Assembly: GCF_958295425.1 (NCBI RefSeq)
Contig: NC_081148.1
Span: 8,155,466-8,219,465, forward strand
Source: Solea solea
Lineage: Eukaryota; Chordata; Actinopteri; Pleuronectiformes; Soleidae
Length of the DNA: 64,000 nucleotides
Reading direction: 5' to 3'
Positions 13,401 to 33,659 of the stretch are shown here, in pieces (position 1 is the stretch's first letter; each line of letters starts with the position of its first letter). A program made the position numbers and the translations under genes. The notes below the pieces were generated by a model. It was not told the DNA's origin. It did no database searches and was given only the letters and a program-made list of their open reading frames with translations.

Positions 13401-15397
13401 GAGGTCCAAACCTGAACCTTGAATTACAACTCTGATCAAAACTCATGACTAGGATCAATAATTCACATGTACATATATATGTACTATATATATAATTGCT
13501 TTCATGTGAAAATGGGAATACAAACATTCCGATTAATAATCAGTCCCCTTCACTTTAGTGTGATAGACCTGCACTGTGTAAACACACTGAGAGATATAAC
13601 CCATTTAACTTAATAACATATTTCTCTGTTTAACAAGTGCTTGTTCTTTGCTAAGAAGATTAAAAGCACAACTGGTTATTGTGAAAATACACATAGATTT
13701 TTATATTTGATGATTTGATTTATTGTAAGATACGATAAGATGTTTAATGCTAATAATAAGTCACTTTCAGACGGTTCAAAAAAGGTTCCCTCAAGACATG
13801 GAAGCAAATTTGATTTCAGTTCAAGTTTATTATCAAATATCAATTTAAAAATGTGTACGTCACTTTTTTAAAAAAAGTGATTTGTAATGCTGTGTTTGAG
13901 GGATATAACTACATTTTTAAGTATGTGACTATTACTATTGTGCTGCTACTACTACTACTACTACTACTAATAATAATGATAATAACAATAATAATAATAA
14001 TAAACTAGTTTCTTCAACTTACATTCAGGATCGTTATCGCATGATTTGAAACCTTTTCATTTTGGTAACCTTTTGTCCATATTTTCCAGGACTTTGTAAC
14101 ATAGATAATCAAAAAAAGCATTTTAGTAAATTAAAAATAAATGTGTATATGTCTCTGTCTGTGTGTCCTTACTTCTGTATATGTAAACATACAGTATGTG
14201 CGTGCGTGTGTGAGTGTTTCAATCATACCTCTGTTGAAGAGAGATGATGTCATTGGTGTTTTCCGCCTGTAGCTGTAGCTCCATCCTCCTCTGAATCTCT
14301 TTCTGTTTGCTGGATACATCTTTGATTTCATGCAAAGCCACGTTCAGCTCCTCCTGCAAATATATGACACCAAGGAGCTGCATAAGTGTTAAATCAATGC
14401 TATCAATCAAAAATTCTCCCATGAAGAAAAGATCTGGCACAAATCCAGAGGCAACTGTGCAGAGGCTTAATGTGAAAGTTAAATTATGAATAAGTCACTT
14501 CTTTGTAAGATGGCGTGTGTGTATGTGTGTGTTTACCTATAAATCTAATAAGGAAGCATACATTCCACGGCCTTACATTAACCTCTGCACCTCTCTGTGA
14601 AGACTCTCTGCTGTGTGTGTATGTTTTTTTTTACTGTGCAGCATCTCCAGCACCTTGAAGGTGTTGAGCGAGTTCTTGAGGCCCATGATCTTATCATCCA
14701 CATCGGTCTGATGGGCCTGAATCTTCTCCTCCAGGCCTTGGTCCCTGTGACGCAGCTCGCAGAGCTCTGTCAGAGCAGAGTGGAGCCCCTCGCGCAGCTC
14801 AGCCACCAGGCCCTGCAGCTGCATCACGACAGGAGAACATAATGTTCAGCTTCAAAGAGACACGTATATGAATAAGGAGATAAATGGTGTATTTAGAGTT
14901 TATATTTAAGTCCATACTGAGCATGAAAGAAGTTCAGCTGTTTGCGTCATTCTGAGCCTTTGAGTTAATAAGTTTATTATTATTTTTTTTGCTTCAGGGT
15001 TGTTGTTGTAGTACTTTTAAATGCAATTTTTACAGTCGTAATTTAATGATTTATTTGAAGGCAACATATAAAGTATTGGATTAATCTAAAAGGCTATTTG
15101 GAGATACTTTATTTTGTATCCTGTGTAGTTTCAGTATATTCTCATTATTTTTTATTCTGGTGGTATTTTAATGGTCTCATTAATTCCTTATCTGTATTGG
15201 TTTTTTCTCTCTCTTTGTTCTAGTAGCTTGTACTATTATTAACATCTCGTAATAACGTCCTCTTTTCTGTCTTTTTGGTCGATGAATATCTGTAGTAGCT
15301 TAGTTCTGGTTCTGGTGATCTTCATTTGGATCCTTTTCTGTGCAGAATTTGGAGAGAATTCACTTGTTTGACATGAATCATTTCCTAATGATAATAA

Positions 15398-15428
<31 letters not shown>

Positions 15429-18400
15429 TACCTGCCTTCCTTTTCTCTGCCATTCCACTCTTTCCCTTTCCACATTCATAGCTGATTGAATTTATTCAGC
15501 GGGGATAAGTGAATCAGCTCATGGGAACATAACATGGGTCGAGTGGCTCTCTCATGCCCTATCGTCCTCCATCTCTCTTGCTCGCTTCTCCTCAGTCATG
15601 TGAAAGGCATCATGCAAGAGACTGAATCGAGCGTCTGTTCTGTTTTGCCTTCTGCCCTTCTTCCGGTCTAATGTGATAATGATCAGCAGTTGTCAGTGCC
15701 ACTGTATGCCCGTTCACCGTGGAGCTGTGGATCAGCTTACAGATGTTGTGATGTGCGATTAAATCAGTTGTAACGGTATAACCTACATTGTGGTCAACAC
15801 ACCAATTCAGGGATGAGGATGAGAGCGTTGTTCTTTAAATGTCACTACTGGCAAAAGTCAGTTTGTTTCATTCTTGCTGCTCGGCTCTTCTGTGTCTTGC
15901 TGTGATGTGTTAATAAATGATCTTGTTCAAATGTCATGAGACCCAGGAAACAATAAAACGAGCGTTCACACACTCTATTTCCACACCGCGTGCAGTGTGA
16001 TCAAAGCGAATGCCGTTTCACCACTTTCCTCATGGTTTTACCCTCAAGCTGAGGAGATTTATTAGAGAATTAGTTGGAATTACAAGTGTTTAGAGCAGTG
16101 GACACAGTACAAAACATGTAATCTAGATATGAAAGCAAATTTGATTTCAGTTCAAGTCTATTATAATATCAATTTAAAAATGTGTACCTCACTTTAATTT
16201 TTTTTAAAGTGCTTAATAACTGTTTATTGTTGTATAGATTAGGGACTACATTGATGGGAATTAAAGTATCTGGTAACACCTTACATTACAGTACGGTGAC
16301 AACATTTTAAATGGGGTAATATTATGTTATATTATTTTATTTATGGAGACATTTCTAGCTTGGTAATAACAATAGTAATTGTGTGATATTAAGAAGATAA
16401 TATTAGAATAGTACCATGTCATTTCCAAAATAATATTTGGGTAATAGCTTGGTATTATTTAAAAATGGCGGGAAAAAAATTAGTGTAATACCTTCACACA
16501 AAATGTTTGTTATTCAGATTTGATAATTAGTATTGTTATTGTTGGCTATTTACCAGGCTATTAATGTATTATTACGATAATACCACTTCCTGCTTTTTGT
16601 TATTATACTCTAATATACTGTATTTCCAAATATTTGCTGAGTAACACGGCGGAGTCTCTCTGTTTTTACAGCATCCACAGCCCTCTTAGTTCAACACAGT
16701 AAGACCAAGTAATATGTAATTTACACTATTGTTGCTGCTGCTGCTGTTGTTGTCATTGTTGTCGTCATTGTTGTTGGTTTAGTCAGTTTCTTCCCCAAAA
16801 TGCTTCTGTAAATGCATTTTGACCTTTCTGTGATTCACAATGACATTGTATTTACTGGTGTTAAAACGTTTACCTATGAGGAATTGAAAAGAAGCAGTTG
16901 GTTAATAGTAGGTTAATAATAAAAGAGAGCACAGTGGTTTTTGTACAGCGACACACAAACGTTCAAAATGAAGGAATACAACATTAGGTTTCCATGTAGA
17001 AACATTTACTGACAAACGGAGGGAGGTTTGACTGACAGGGGTCATGTTAGGAAAGTCCAGGTCAACATGGTAAAATGTTGATGGAGTTGATTATACCTGA
17101 GTGATCTCCAGGTTAGCCTCGTCCACAGTTTCTTCTTTATCTAAATAAAAAAAAAAAAAATTGATTGATTAACCAAGCATGGAGGGAAAATAATAATAAT
17201 AATAATAATGATAATAATTGTCCACATGCTGAGAAGATGTAAGCTCCTCTTATGTTTTCTATCCTGTTGACTCATAAAATGTGATGTAAAGTCTTGGCAG
17301 AGAGATAACACAAATGATCATAATGTGTGGGCTTTCTTTTAAAATCACTGGATCATTTTTTATCAACCTTTAGTCCAAAATTAGTGGCACGGGTGCTTTG
17401 CAGTAAAAGGTTCTCAGTTTGAATCCCAGTTCATCCAAAGTGAACATGTTCATGTTCTCCACGTAATCTGACTTCCTGCCACAGCCCAAAACATACAAAG
17501 TTTAGAGTTTATTATTTGGACTCTTAATTGTCAGTAGCAGTGAATGTGAGTGTGAATGGTTGTTTGAAGACATGGCTCCAGCTTCCACCTCAACCATCAA
17601 ATGATAAGAGGGATGGATGGATGGATGGATGGACGGATGGATGGATAGACAGATGTCAGCAGGGTAGTGTTTGGATGGAAGGGTTGATGAGTGTTATTGG
17701 CTATTGCCGATCTGAGGTGTAAATCCATACAGTACATTGTACATGTGCTGTACAGTGAGTTCATTTTTCATTATTTGGTCAAACCTCTCTGCGATGGACG
17801 GTGTTTCATGTCTGCATGTGATGTGTCAGAGATAAACACATTTGCACCAGTGCTCATGACAGTTATTTTATGCCTCCAAGGTCATGGATGAGACTGCGAG
17901 TGTGAAGAACAGTCATGTGAACGTGCTACACGTGCCATTTTCTCTCAGAGGACAGAGTCATCAAAATCCCCTTCAACCACTTGAAAGATTTTCTGTAAAC
18001 AGAAGTGACTCCTCATGGAACCACATACACTGTTCTAAGTTCTAAGGATTGTCGCCTGGCGGTGCCAACACCTCGCACTAGACTATCCAGATTCTTTTCG
18101 TGAGTCGCTCCACGTTGGTGGAATGACCTACCGAGTTCTACCAGAACGTCCCTGTGTATCTGGAAGGATCTTGAAACCCCAGCTCTTCCAAGAGCATCTT
18201 CTATCCTAGCACCTTCCTTTACCCCCCTCCCTTGTACTATCTCCTTCTGCACTTCTGCAGGATCCACTTCTCTCACCCTCTGTCAGTCCACTGTTCCTAT
18301 CTAGTGGATTTCTTTCCAAGACTTCTTCTATGTAGCTTATTCCTCTGTTGTAAGTCACTTTGGATAAAAAATGCTTACATGTAAATGTTAAGACCTGCAG

Positions 18401-19730
18401 TTTTCAGGGACTAGTGGAAGAAAATCACCCACAAGGAAACTAGTGAAAGCACTCGGAAAGAGCGATTCACCATTTCTTCCTTGGGCAGCAACCTACATCC
18501 CCAATATAATTTCTTGATCTCTTGATACTTTTTTAGTTATGCTGCAAACAGACAAACAGACAAACAAACAAAGCAGCCAACGTCTTTAATATAGGTAATA
18601 AAATTCATGGTAAATGATTCTTTTATATAAAGTTCATTTGATTAAGTGCTGCACAGTTAAATGCTTGAAAAAAAAAAAAGAAGCACAATGCGTGTGTTTG
18701 TTGTGGAAATGTCACCGTTCAGAGCTGTTGTCAACTGTACTGACGGTCGTCCGTAGAGAGGGTCCTCCGAAATATGTAGCTATTTATCATATATTATCAT
18801 GCATAATTGTCAGGGCCCTTAGGGACAATGTTCCACGTCTGTACTGTATAACATGTCCTAAATGTGAAAGAGCAAAGGAAGTAATATACAGCCTCAAACA
18901 AAGGAGGCTTTCTTCTGTGATCAGGTCAAACAGTGCGACAAGTTTCCTCAAATTACTTTTTGTCCGTTATCCTCAGTAGTTTGAGGCAACATATCATTAC
19001 CCCAGTAATAATTAGTTCAGTATCTGTCAAACTCTATTTTCTTAAGCATGCTTTTTCTAGACTGCTGCTGCTCAGCAGATCAAATCTCCTTTTATCTGCA
19101 AACACAGATGTTTTCAATCACTTGTGTTGTGATGTAACACAAATTAATTAATTCTGCTGATTCAAGTTCAGGAACAAGATAAACAGATGACGGGTCATGT
19201 CTACAATGACAGCGTGACTGTGCAGTGCGTGACCTGATCAAATTATATTTTCCATTCAACAATAAGGAAACACTCGTGATTTCAGGCCAGGATCACAATC
19301 ATAAGCATCCAGAATTTGAAGATAAGTTTCTGGGAATTTGTGCCTATTAGCCTTTTAGTGCATCGTCACCTGATGCAACCATGTTCCAGCTTCTCTGCAT
19401 CTGTGGGCTGCTCGACCGCAAAAAACAAACCCAGAAAAACCAAAAAATGTCTTACCTGTGTCTCAAACCAAAGTGAAACCCTTTATAACGGTTCCTCTAA
19501 GTTCCTCTGCGAAACCTCTCAGCAAAAGACACAGGCAAACATTTTTGACACCTGTTTTACCTTCAGACACATCCTCTGTCTTTTCCTCATGCCTGCCATT
19601 CTCCATGTTTAGGTCGGGTCGGGTCACAGCTGTCCACTTCTTAAGTCCTTATCCCAGTCGAGATGACTACTGTCTGTCTCCTTTCCTGCGAACAACCCTC
19701 TGATCACTCACTTTCTCTGCTCTGAAGCAT
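4496..19730 (-). CDS. arhgef33: Rho guanine nucleotide exchange factor 33
   Basis: Spliced minus-strand gene; exons (high to low): 19730-19712, 17140-17097, 14818-14654, 14353-14229, 13228-13080, 11925-11803, 10201-10075, 9384-9252, 8130-8023, 7573-7481, 7389-7241, 5851-5679, 5540-5080, 4995-4765, 4642-4496. The frame stays open for 748 codons plus stop. An N-terminal coiled coil (LQGLVAELREGL, LKNSLNTFK) precedes a DH/RhoGEF domain at about residues 210-400 (ALELLESERVYV, LPDCLSVV, VQRIPEYLLLLQ, HPDYYLLLV). Next comes a low-complexity tail with a SGSSDSSIDIAFV block, then the basic end GGFRSSFKRLFKKK. All these match human ARHGEF33 as I remember it. DH domains catalyse GDP/GTP exchange on Rho GTPases; no PH domain follows. 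Least certain are the 6-codon first exon (its phase fits and the protein resembles the family N-terminus), the donor at 7241 (7249 would break phase), and the exon-14 donor (4765 chosen for phase 0). Confidence 0.88.
6085..6300. repeat. Interspersed repeat, second copy at 55605-55800
   Basis: This segment and 55605-55800 share an ordered series of blocks: tgtgtgtata.acc.gcagcaca, then aaccaggttttgt.agcagt, and later cttttctag.acaatgtt. They are diverged copies of one dispersed element. This one lies in the arhgef33 intron between the exons at 7241 and 5851. No terminal structure or coding capacity was recognised. Confidence 0.6.
6720..7020. mobile_element. MITE-like element with GGCTGCAAC inverted ends
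   Basis: The left end is GGCTGCAACGATTAATCGATT. The right end, reverse-complemented, is GGCTGCAACTTTTCATAATTG followed by ATTAATC. These imperfect inverted termini bound about 300 bp of AT-rich, non-coding DNA. The layout and termini match a very common class of fish non-autonomous DNA transposons. It lies in an arhgef33 intron. Confidence 0.75.
7675..7918. mobile_element. Non-autonomous DNA transposon, 'ccagtgtgtaa' family, copy 1
   Basis: The left end gatccagtgtgtaacattt is an imperfect inverted repeat of the right end, acacatttttacacacctgacctttaa. The interior holds ggccaccgtagttccctgac, which reappears inverted in copy 2 at 10697-11050. It sits in the intron between arhgef33 exons 8130-8023 and 7573-7481. 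It has no coding capacity. Confidence 0.7.
8625..9010 (+). repeat. Degraded copy of the 3832-4466 element
   Basis: It begins with tagaccatatataaaaatgga and runs through taccagttag and aggaaaatagatgataaagtatgg to tcgtccaataggagcct. The order is the same as in the element at 3832-4466. The right inverted terminus is not evident. It lies in an arhgef33 intron. Confidence 0.65.
10697..11050. mobile_element. Non-autonomous DNA transposon, 'ccagtgtgtaa' family, copy 2
   Basis: The left end tgtccagtgtgtaatta is inverted relative to the right end, aaatgttacacactggaccttta. The interior gtcagggaactacggtggcc is the reverse complement of the copy-1 block, so the two copies lie in opposite orientation. 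A 23-G homopolymer (10903-10925) lies inside. Located in an arhgef33 intron. Confidence 0.75.
10903..10925. repeat. Poly-G tract (23 G)
   Basis: An uninterrupted run of 23 G. Such runs are prone to length error in sequencing and can form G-quadruplex structures. Confidence 0.95.
11983..12160. mobile_element. Non-autonomous DNA transposon, 'ccagtgtgtaa' family, partial copy 3
   Basis: It starts with aaaggtccagggtgtaagaattag, the same terminus as the copies at 7675 and 10697. It continues with a related interior (acacttttacaaacatgg). A clear right terminus is missing, so this is a partial or solo-ended copy in an arhgef33 intron. Confidence 0.55.
13798..13870 (+). repeat. Repeat, copy 1 (copy 2 at 16130-16195)
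   Basis: The block beginning gaagcaaatttgatttcag and continuing through tatcaatttaaaaatgtgta is nearly identical to 16134-16190. These are two copies of one short interspersed sequence within arhgef33 introns. Confidence 0.7.
13940..14005. repeat. (ACT)n and (AAT)n microsatellite
   Basis: A run of act trinucleotides passes into aat trinucleotides. Simple repeat in an intron. Confidence 0.85.
15398..15428. repeat. (AT)n microsatellite
   Basis: An atatacatatatatatatatatat run in the arhgef33 intron between the exons at 17097 and 14818. Confidence 0.85.
16130..16195 (+). repeat. Repeat, copy 2 (copy 1 at 13798-13870)
   Basis: Near-identical to the block at 13798-13870, including gaagcaaatttgatttcag. 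The rest of the 15-17 kb interval is AT-rich intron with no recognised exon. Confidence 0.7.
17612..17646. repeat. (GGAT)n microsatellite
   Basis: Tandem ggat units with one cggat interruption. Located in arhgef33 intron 1. Confidence 0.9.
18020..18395 (+). mobile_element. LINE 3' end (L2-like tail)
   Basis: One frame, broken by stops, reads W-N-D-L-P-S-S-T-R-T-S-L, typical of the ORF2 C-terminus of fish LINEs. The 3' untranslated end has the characteristic gtaagtcactttggataaaa followed by a short taaatg-type tail, as seen on teleost L2-clade LINEs and SINEs sharing that tail. The copy is 5'-truncated and inactive. It lies in arhgef33 intron 1. Confidence 0.7.
18405..18590 (+). repeat. Teleost interspersed repeat ending in (ACAA)n
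   Basis: The segment ends ttttagttatgctgcaaaca followed by gacaaacaaacaaa. I recognise this 3' signature as a very common fish repeat. It lies directly behind the LINE tail. Confidence 0.5.
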
Positions 19731-19825
19731 GTGAGTCCTGTGATTTCCCTTTTACACAAAAAGACCCTTGTCTTCAGAGAGCAGACGGACACAAGGGAAA
19801 GATTAGGAGGAGGGAGAGAAAGTGT

Positions 19826-19850
19826 GTGTGAGAGAGAGAGAGAGAGGAAT
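19826..19850. repeat. (GA)n microsatellite
   Basis: A gtgtgtgagagagagagagagag run about 100 bases 5' of the proposed arhgef33 start codon, in its presumed 5' UTR or promoter. Confidence 0.8.
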
Positions 19851-20244
19851 AGAGGAACAGAGAGGGAGATGTGATCATCATGTAGACACAAAGTGAAGCT
19901 CACTCACTTAAATGGCAGGCTGTTAATGAGGTGATGGGCACAGCAGCTCTGATGTTTACTCTGCTGTTTACCTGATTTACTTCTACACTCATGCATCAGT
20001 TAGGTTCTTCACTTCCTTCACACCTATGTTTAATGCATCATTCTCAGATGTTGGGGCCCTGTCATATCATTACCAAGAATTCTTTTTCCAGCATGTGAAA
20101 TTATCTTTAGGAACATAGAGGAAGGACAGTTTATGACACTGCCTGACTAATACATGGTGTGAACATGGAACATGTGTGTCCGTGTGTGTGTGTGAACAAT
20201 AGTTTATTGTCATATAGGCAGAGTTGAAAGTCAAAATAAATAGA

Positions 20245-20264
20245 TAAATATAATAATAATGATG

Positions 20265-20304
<40 letters not shown>

Positions 20305-20345
20305 TAATAACAATAAATAGTTAAATAGATAAATAGTTAAAAGTA
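20245..20345. repeat. (TAA)n microsatellite
   Basis: A long run of taa units with occasional tga changes, in the interval between arhgef33 and slc17a5. Confidence 0.9.
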
Positions 20346-20479
20346 ATAAAAGAACACACAATAAGGGCAGTGTAACTACAAATGCAATAGAAAATAAAAT
20401 AGACATCTGTTATATACAATGAATTATGAGTATCTGATAATACCATGAAATACCATGTGCAGACAAAGAAAGGAACATT

Positions 20480-20695
20480 AGCTGTGTATGTTGTGCAAAC
20501 TGTGCAAATTGAAGTAGGTGTGCAAAAGAAACTTAATGTGGAACTCCTATCAGCAGTTTAGGAGTCTGATGGCAGTGGGAAAGGAGGTGTTCTTGAATGT
20601 GTCTGGGAGCCTGGGACTCTGGGAGTGCATGTTACGGATGCTTTGGACATCGTCTAAATCTGTAGTTTCATGTGAGCGTGTGAGTGGTCAATTAC
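20480..20695 (+). repeat. Teleost interspersed repeat
   Basis: Contains gcagtttaggagtctgatgg followed by cagtgggaaaggag and ttcttgaatgtgtctggga. I recognise this block order as a widely dispersed fish repeat. No coding capacity was found. It is assigned from memory of the family. Confidence 0.5.
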
Positions 20696-21693
20696 AGTAA
20701 CATTACTGTCCATTTCCCATCTGCAACAAAAACAAAACTCTAATGGGTTCAGGAGTGTGTGTGCGTGTATGTGTGTGCGTGTGTGGCAAAGGTTATAGTA
20801 AACCCATGGTTGTGATATCATTCTGGCCTTTTTAGCGTCAATACTTGACTGTATAATGCCTTGTAGAAATCCACATGCTTAAAGCTGTAGTGTGTTACTT
20901 TAGGTTATGTTTTTTGCTGTCATTAATGCGTTATTCTTCCTCTTTTTGGTCTCTGTGAACAGAAATGAGGAAACATTATTTGTATGCTGCATCTTTCAAC
21001 TGATAACAGGCTCTATTTGTGTAGTATACACTCACAACACAGAATCTGGAGGGGAAGGAAGTATATTCCATAACACGACTGGTAGTGGTGTGGAGCTGAT
21101 ATAGGCTTAGTTATCATAGTGTGAACTAATGTGACAATGATCTTCATGTAATGGACATTTAAAAATGATGCAGTATAGCTTTATAATATGTACATATGTT
21201 TGTTTATGTCCAAAGTTATTGTAATTAAATTGTCTTTGTTTGGGATGGTTTGTTTATCAATGATGGTACGCGTTTACTACATAGTCTGCACCTGAAGACT
21301 AAACACAGGGTTAAATTATTGAGGCGTTTCCACGCTCGTCATGTGACAGCAGTGAGCGACTCAGCTGACTACTTTCAATAACTTCTGGGCACACTAAACC
21401 CAAAAGCTGTGAAATCTAAAGCACTATATAAAGAATCCAATCTCGAATCCTCTTTTTTTTTTTTGTTACTATGTTTTCTTTTAAATTTAGCTGGATTGTG
21501 GGCATTTTCCAACAGATATCACCTGCCAGGCTCTGTATAAATAAAGTTTTGTATACAAAAAAAAAGAAAAAAAGCTCAGCTGACTGGTGGTGGTTAGCTT
21601 CCGGCTTGTGCTCCTCCTTCTGTTGTTGTTGTTAGCTTCAGGCTCAGGCTCTGTGATGCTGTAGAGCTCAGCTGCTCTAAAATAAACTCAACA

Positions 21694-29998
<8,305 letters not shown>

Positions 29999-31575
29999 GC
30001 CGGGACTCGTCTGTGTGATGATTCAGATCAGTCAGGAGGACAAATCTCAGTCACAGGCTTACGTAACAGGTAATTGTAGCGAGACGGACTCCAGTGGCAC
30101 TGATACGTTGTAAAGCTAAGACAAGAGATTATCAGTCATGACACATTTAGGAATATTTTTTATTTTATTTTTTAAACTGTTTTTAGTGTGAATGTGGATG
30201 CGCGAGTCTGTTGACGTATGAAGCTGCAGTCGCTGTGGTGAAAAGACCCGATTGCACTTTTAAGTAAAGCAGAAATGCTCTGGAGGCAAAAATAATAATC
30301 AAAGCCAAATAAACTGTGACACAAGATGAACTATCCAACAATAGAAACAAGAAAATGGAGAGAGAGCTTCAGCTGATGAACATGATGAATATTTAATAAT
30401 AAATGGTAAAGTGATGATTCTTCTCAATACTAAAATCAATTTTCAATATGGAGAAAAATCATCACCTCGCCATTAAGACAGTTTTGGAATTTCTTGGTCT
30501 TTATGGAAGAATATTAAGTGACAGAAACCTTTCTTCCTGTGGAGGGCAGCATTGCACCTCTGTGTGACGCTGTAGTTGGTCAACTGTTTCTAACCTCTTT
30601 GACTTAAATGTAATCACAGCCTCCAGAGAAATTCTTCTTTATTTTTTATCTTATCTTCAAGTTTTACAATCATAGGAAAAGTCCACACTCTTTTTTTTTT
30701 TTCTTACACATCTGTGTGTTTAGTTTGGGATAACCCAATGTGTGCTACTTTGCAACCCATACATATGTGCCCAAATGTGTTGTTTTTAATTGTATAAACA
30801 CGTCATCCCAAACTAGACACACACACTTGGTGGGAGAAGAGTGTAACTGCACAGCACGCACAAATACTTCTTTGAGATAATGCCTTACAGCGAAGCCTGT
30901 AAATCTCTTTCTGTCCGCGGAGATTCTCATTTATCAGTGTCAGGATGTTTCCGAGTGTTATGCGAAGGCGACTGGACTCTCGGAGAGATTCCTCCTGTCA
31001 CCTGAAGAACTTGCCTTTGCACAGAGAAAATCCTGCATTTATCACCTCGTATGGTGCGGTAAAGGGATTTTATGTATAAAACAATATGGATTGTATCTGC
31101 AGGTTATGTCCACCAGGCTCCTCTTTAGTAGCCGTGATGATCTGATGTAAATGGAGTCCGGGTGAAGATATTTCTATCTATCTATAACACTAAGAAAACG
31201 CTAAGATTTTGGTGTCTTTCTATTAAAGGGAAAGAAAACTGGCTTTAAAAAGAGATTGCTGGTGGACACAGCCACACTTCACTTTCTGTGCTGCTATTTC
31301 TCAGGTATCTTGTGTCATAAAGGGTCAGCTTTGTTTATGTCTTACACCTCACACGTCTAAACTGTATGTCAACTGAATTATTTTGTTTTAAAATGATTTT
31401 ATGATGGCATGCTTAACAATGCTAGAAAAGAAGTAGTCATTCTGAAAGCTCCCAGCGTCAGCTTTACAGATTAAATGTGATTAATCCGTTTGAATTTGCG
31501 CCCTCAGGACACCTGAATATAATACTATATGCATGTTTACTCTAAATAATGTGGAAAACGATGATCGATTGATGA

Positions 31576-31637
31576 TGTCTGGATCCCACAATTCCTTATA
31601 ATCCTAGATGATGATAAGGAATTGTGGGATCCAGACA
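31576..31637. other. Perfect 24-bp inverted repeat, 14-nt loop
   Basis: Arms 31576-31599 and 31614-31637 are exact reverse complements, and bases 31600-31613 form the loop. It lies about 1.6 kb downstream of the slc17a5 stop, possibly inside a long 3' UTR. The arms do not match any transposon terminus that I recognise in this window. Confidence 0.95.
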
Positions 31638-32158
31638 CGCTGTAGGTTGTCCAGTAAGTGAAATTGCATTCAAGTCTAGAACCTTACCGTAAAGTTTCTT
31701 TACATTACGCCGTTCATCCGCAAACAACACCCACTGTTGACTTCCAAAGTGCAATTAAGAGTGTGTATAAATACACAAAACATGAATACAGATTCCCCCA
31801 CCTCTTCATATCTATGTTCCAACTATATCAACTTGGTTCAGAAGCTTCCAGAAAAGATGAACAAACTGTGTGACCTACTGTAAGCTCACATTTAATAAAC
31901 AGTTATGAAGAGTAAAGCCATTAAAACAAACAGTTTTCAGCCTACAATGACCTTTAAAACATTTCCATTCTGTCTTTTTTTTTTTCTTTTCTGTAATTTC
32001 ACCACGCAGCACGAAATGCACTTGTGCCTTATTACATTCATTTTAAAGGGATCAAATAATTCAGTCAGGTCTTTGAAATTTTTTTATTTTTTTTATAAAA
32101 AGTTTCATTTGTCTGTTTTGTTTTTATATTTCTGTTTTGCATTCGTCTTGAGGGTAAA

Positions 32159-32163
<5 letters not shown>

Positions 32164-32193
<30 letters not shown>
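32164..32193. repeat. Poly-T tract (30 T)
   Basis: Uninterrupted run of 30 T. It may be the A-tail of a minus-strand retroposed sequence, but no body was recognised beside it. Confidence 0.9.
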
Positions 32194-32197
<4 letters not shown>

Positions 32198-32877
32198 ATG
32201 ATGCACACTGTATATAAGTGATTGTGAACTTTCACCCCAGGATCATTCCTGAAATAATGTCTTAAATCCTTGTCCCGTAATTGTTAATACAGTATCATAT
32301 ACAGCTATTATGCTCCAATCTGAAAATGTGTTGTGTTATTTTTTCATTGCAGTACCAGTGTCTCAGATTTTAGTTAATCTCAGATGAAGATTAAGAATAA
32401 TCTCTTCAATTCATCTAAAACATTTATAACGTGAAGTATTATGGATTCATTAAAAAAATCAGCACAATTAAAACAACAACTACTGCATGTTTGATCGGCC
32501 GGTGTCTCTGAGCAGACAGATTTCTTGGAAACAAATTAAGGGTGAATTTAATCCAACCAGGGAGTGTCTTGGAAAAGCAATCGCCTCCACCTGCACCTGC
32601 ACTTGACCCCGTCTGACCTCGTACAACACCAGCAGTAACACGAGGATCCAGCAAATCAAACTATAATGACCCTCTTCAACTGTTGGTGCTTGTGCATTTT
32701 TATACGAAACTTTACAACTCTTCATTTGAGCAAAAACAAAATTATATCTGCTTATCATGTCTCGTATTTGAATTTGATTGGCAATTTGATGCGGGTAAAA
32801 AAAAAAGAGCACAGAAATTGCACGTTGACGTGGACTGAAAGAAGCCTCTTTATTTTGGAAAATCCCATCCAGATAGT

Positions 32878-33265
32878 CAGTCAGTCAGTATCTACCGCTT
32901 TATCCTCTGCCAGAGGGTCGTGGGGGGTGCTGTGCCAATCTCAGCTACATCGGGCGATAGGCGGGGTACACCCTGGACAGTTCGCCAGTCCATCACAGGG
33001 CCACACACAGATAGAGACAAACAACCATTCGCTCTCACACTCACTCCTATGGTCAATTTGGAGTGTCCAATTTACCTATCCCCACATTGCATGTTTTTGG
33101 ACTGTGGGAGGAAGCTGGAGAACCCGGAGAGAACCCACGCACACACGGGGAGAACATGCAAACTCCATGCAGAAAGGCCCTTGTTCCAACCGGGGCTCGA
33201 ACCCGGGTCTTCTCGCTGCAAGGCGAGAGTGCTAACCATTTTACCACCGTGTGGCCCCCCATCCA
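32878..33265 (-). mobile_element. tRNA-derived SINE
   Basis: On the minus strand the head begins near 33265 with a tRNA-like module: a degenerate A box (tggtaaaatggttagc) and an excellent B box (gggttcgagcccc). The body then reads ggagtttgcatgttctcccc, tgcgtgggttctctccgg and cttcctcccacagtccaaa, and later gggtgtaccccgcct. I recognise this as one of the most abundant teleost tRNA-derived SINE families. The tail at 32878-32890 is tcagtcagtcag-like. It lies between slc17a5 and eef1a1. Confidence 0.85.
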
Positions 33266-33659
33266 GATAGTGATGTATAAAAATGTAAACAATGTAAAAA
33301 GAGAAACAGACATTCACTCATTAGTGATATTAAAAGAGTGCTGTAGTTATTCATATATATGTACAATTAAGTTGTCTGTTATTGGGTTTAATGGTTTAAT
33401 TATAGAAATAATTTGAAGGAGAAAATGTTAAAATAAAAAAAGTTCATCAGGTATTCTAGGTAAGTGTCTTTTTGGGTCACCATAGTAACAAACAACATGA
33501 GATTACAAACGTAATTTACAAATCTACAGATTCTAAACTTGTCCAGAATGTTCGACACTATTCCACAATCGAAGTTGGACAGTGGAGGAACTGTAGTTAA
33601 GCGACTCTGTTTTGCAGAAGGTGCAGGAACAGAAACAGCAGTCCCTCGTGATGCTGTGC

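Larger units (their letters stand above)
29999..32870. other. slc17a5 3' UTR and AT-rich intergenic DNA
   Basis: No further coding exon is visible. Canonical AATAAA signals occur at about 30308 and 31890, so the 3' UTR may be roughly 0.3 or 1.9 kb. The stretch also holds the perfect hairpin at 31576-31637 and a T30 tract at 32164-32193. Confidence 0.5.

Noticed and set aside
18614..19151. 121-aa and neighbouring plus-strand frames
   Set aside because: No recognisable family and no splice context. The interval is AT-rich intron of arhgef33 beside LINE debris.
20131..20406. Leu/Ser-rich 91-aa minus-strand frame
   Set aside because: It is a translation of the (TAA)n microsatellite.
31576..31637. 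microRNA gene
   Set aside because: The stem is perfect and short (24 bp) without bulges or lower-stem extension typical of animal pri-miRNA. Kept only as an unexplained hairpin.
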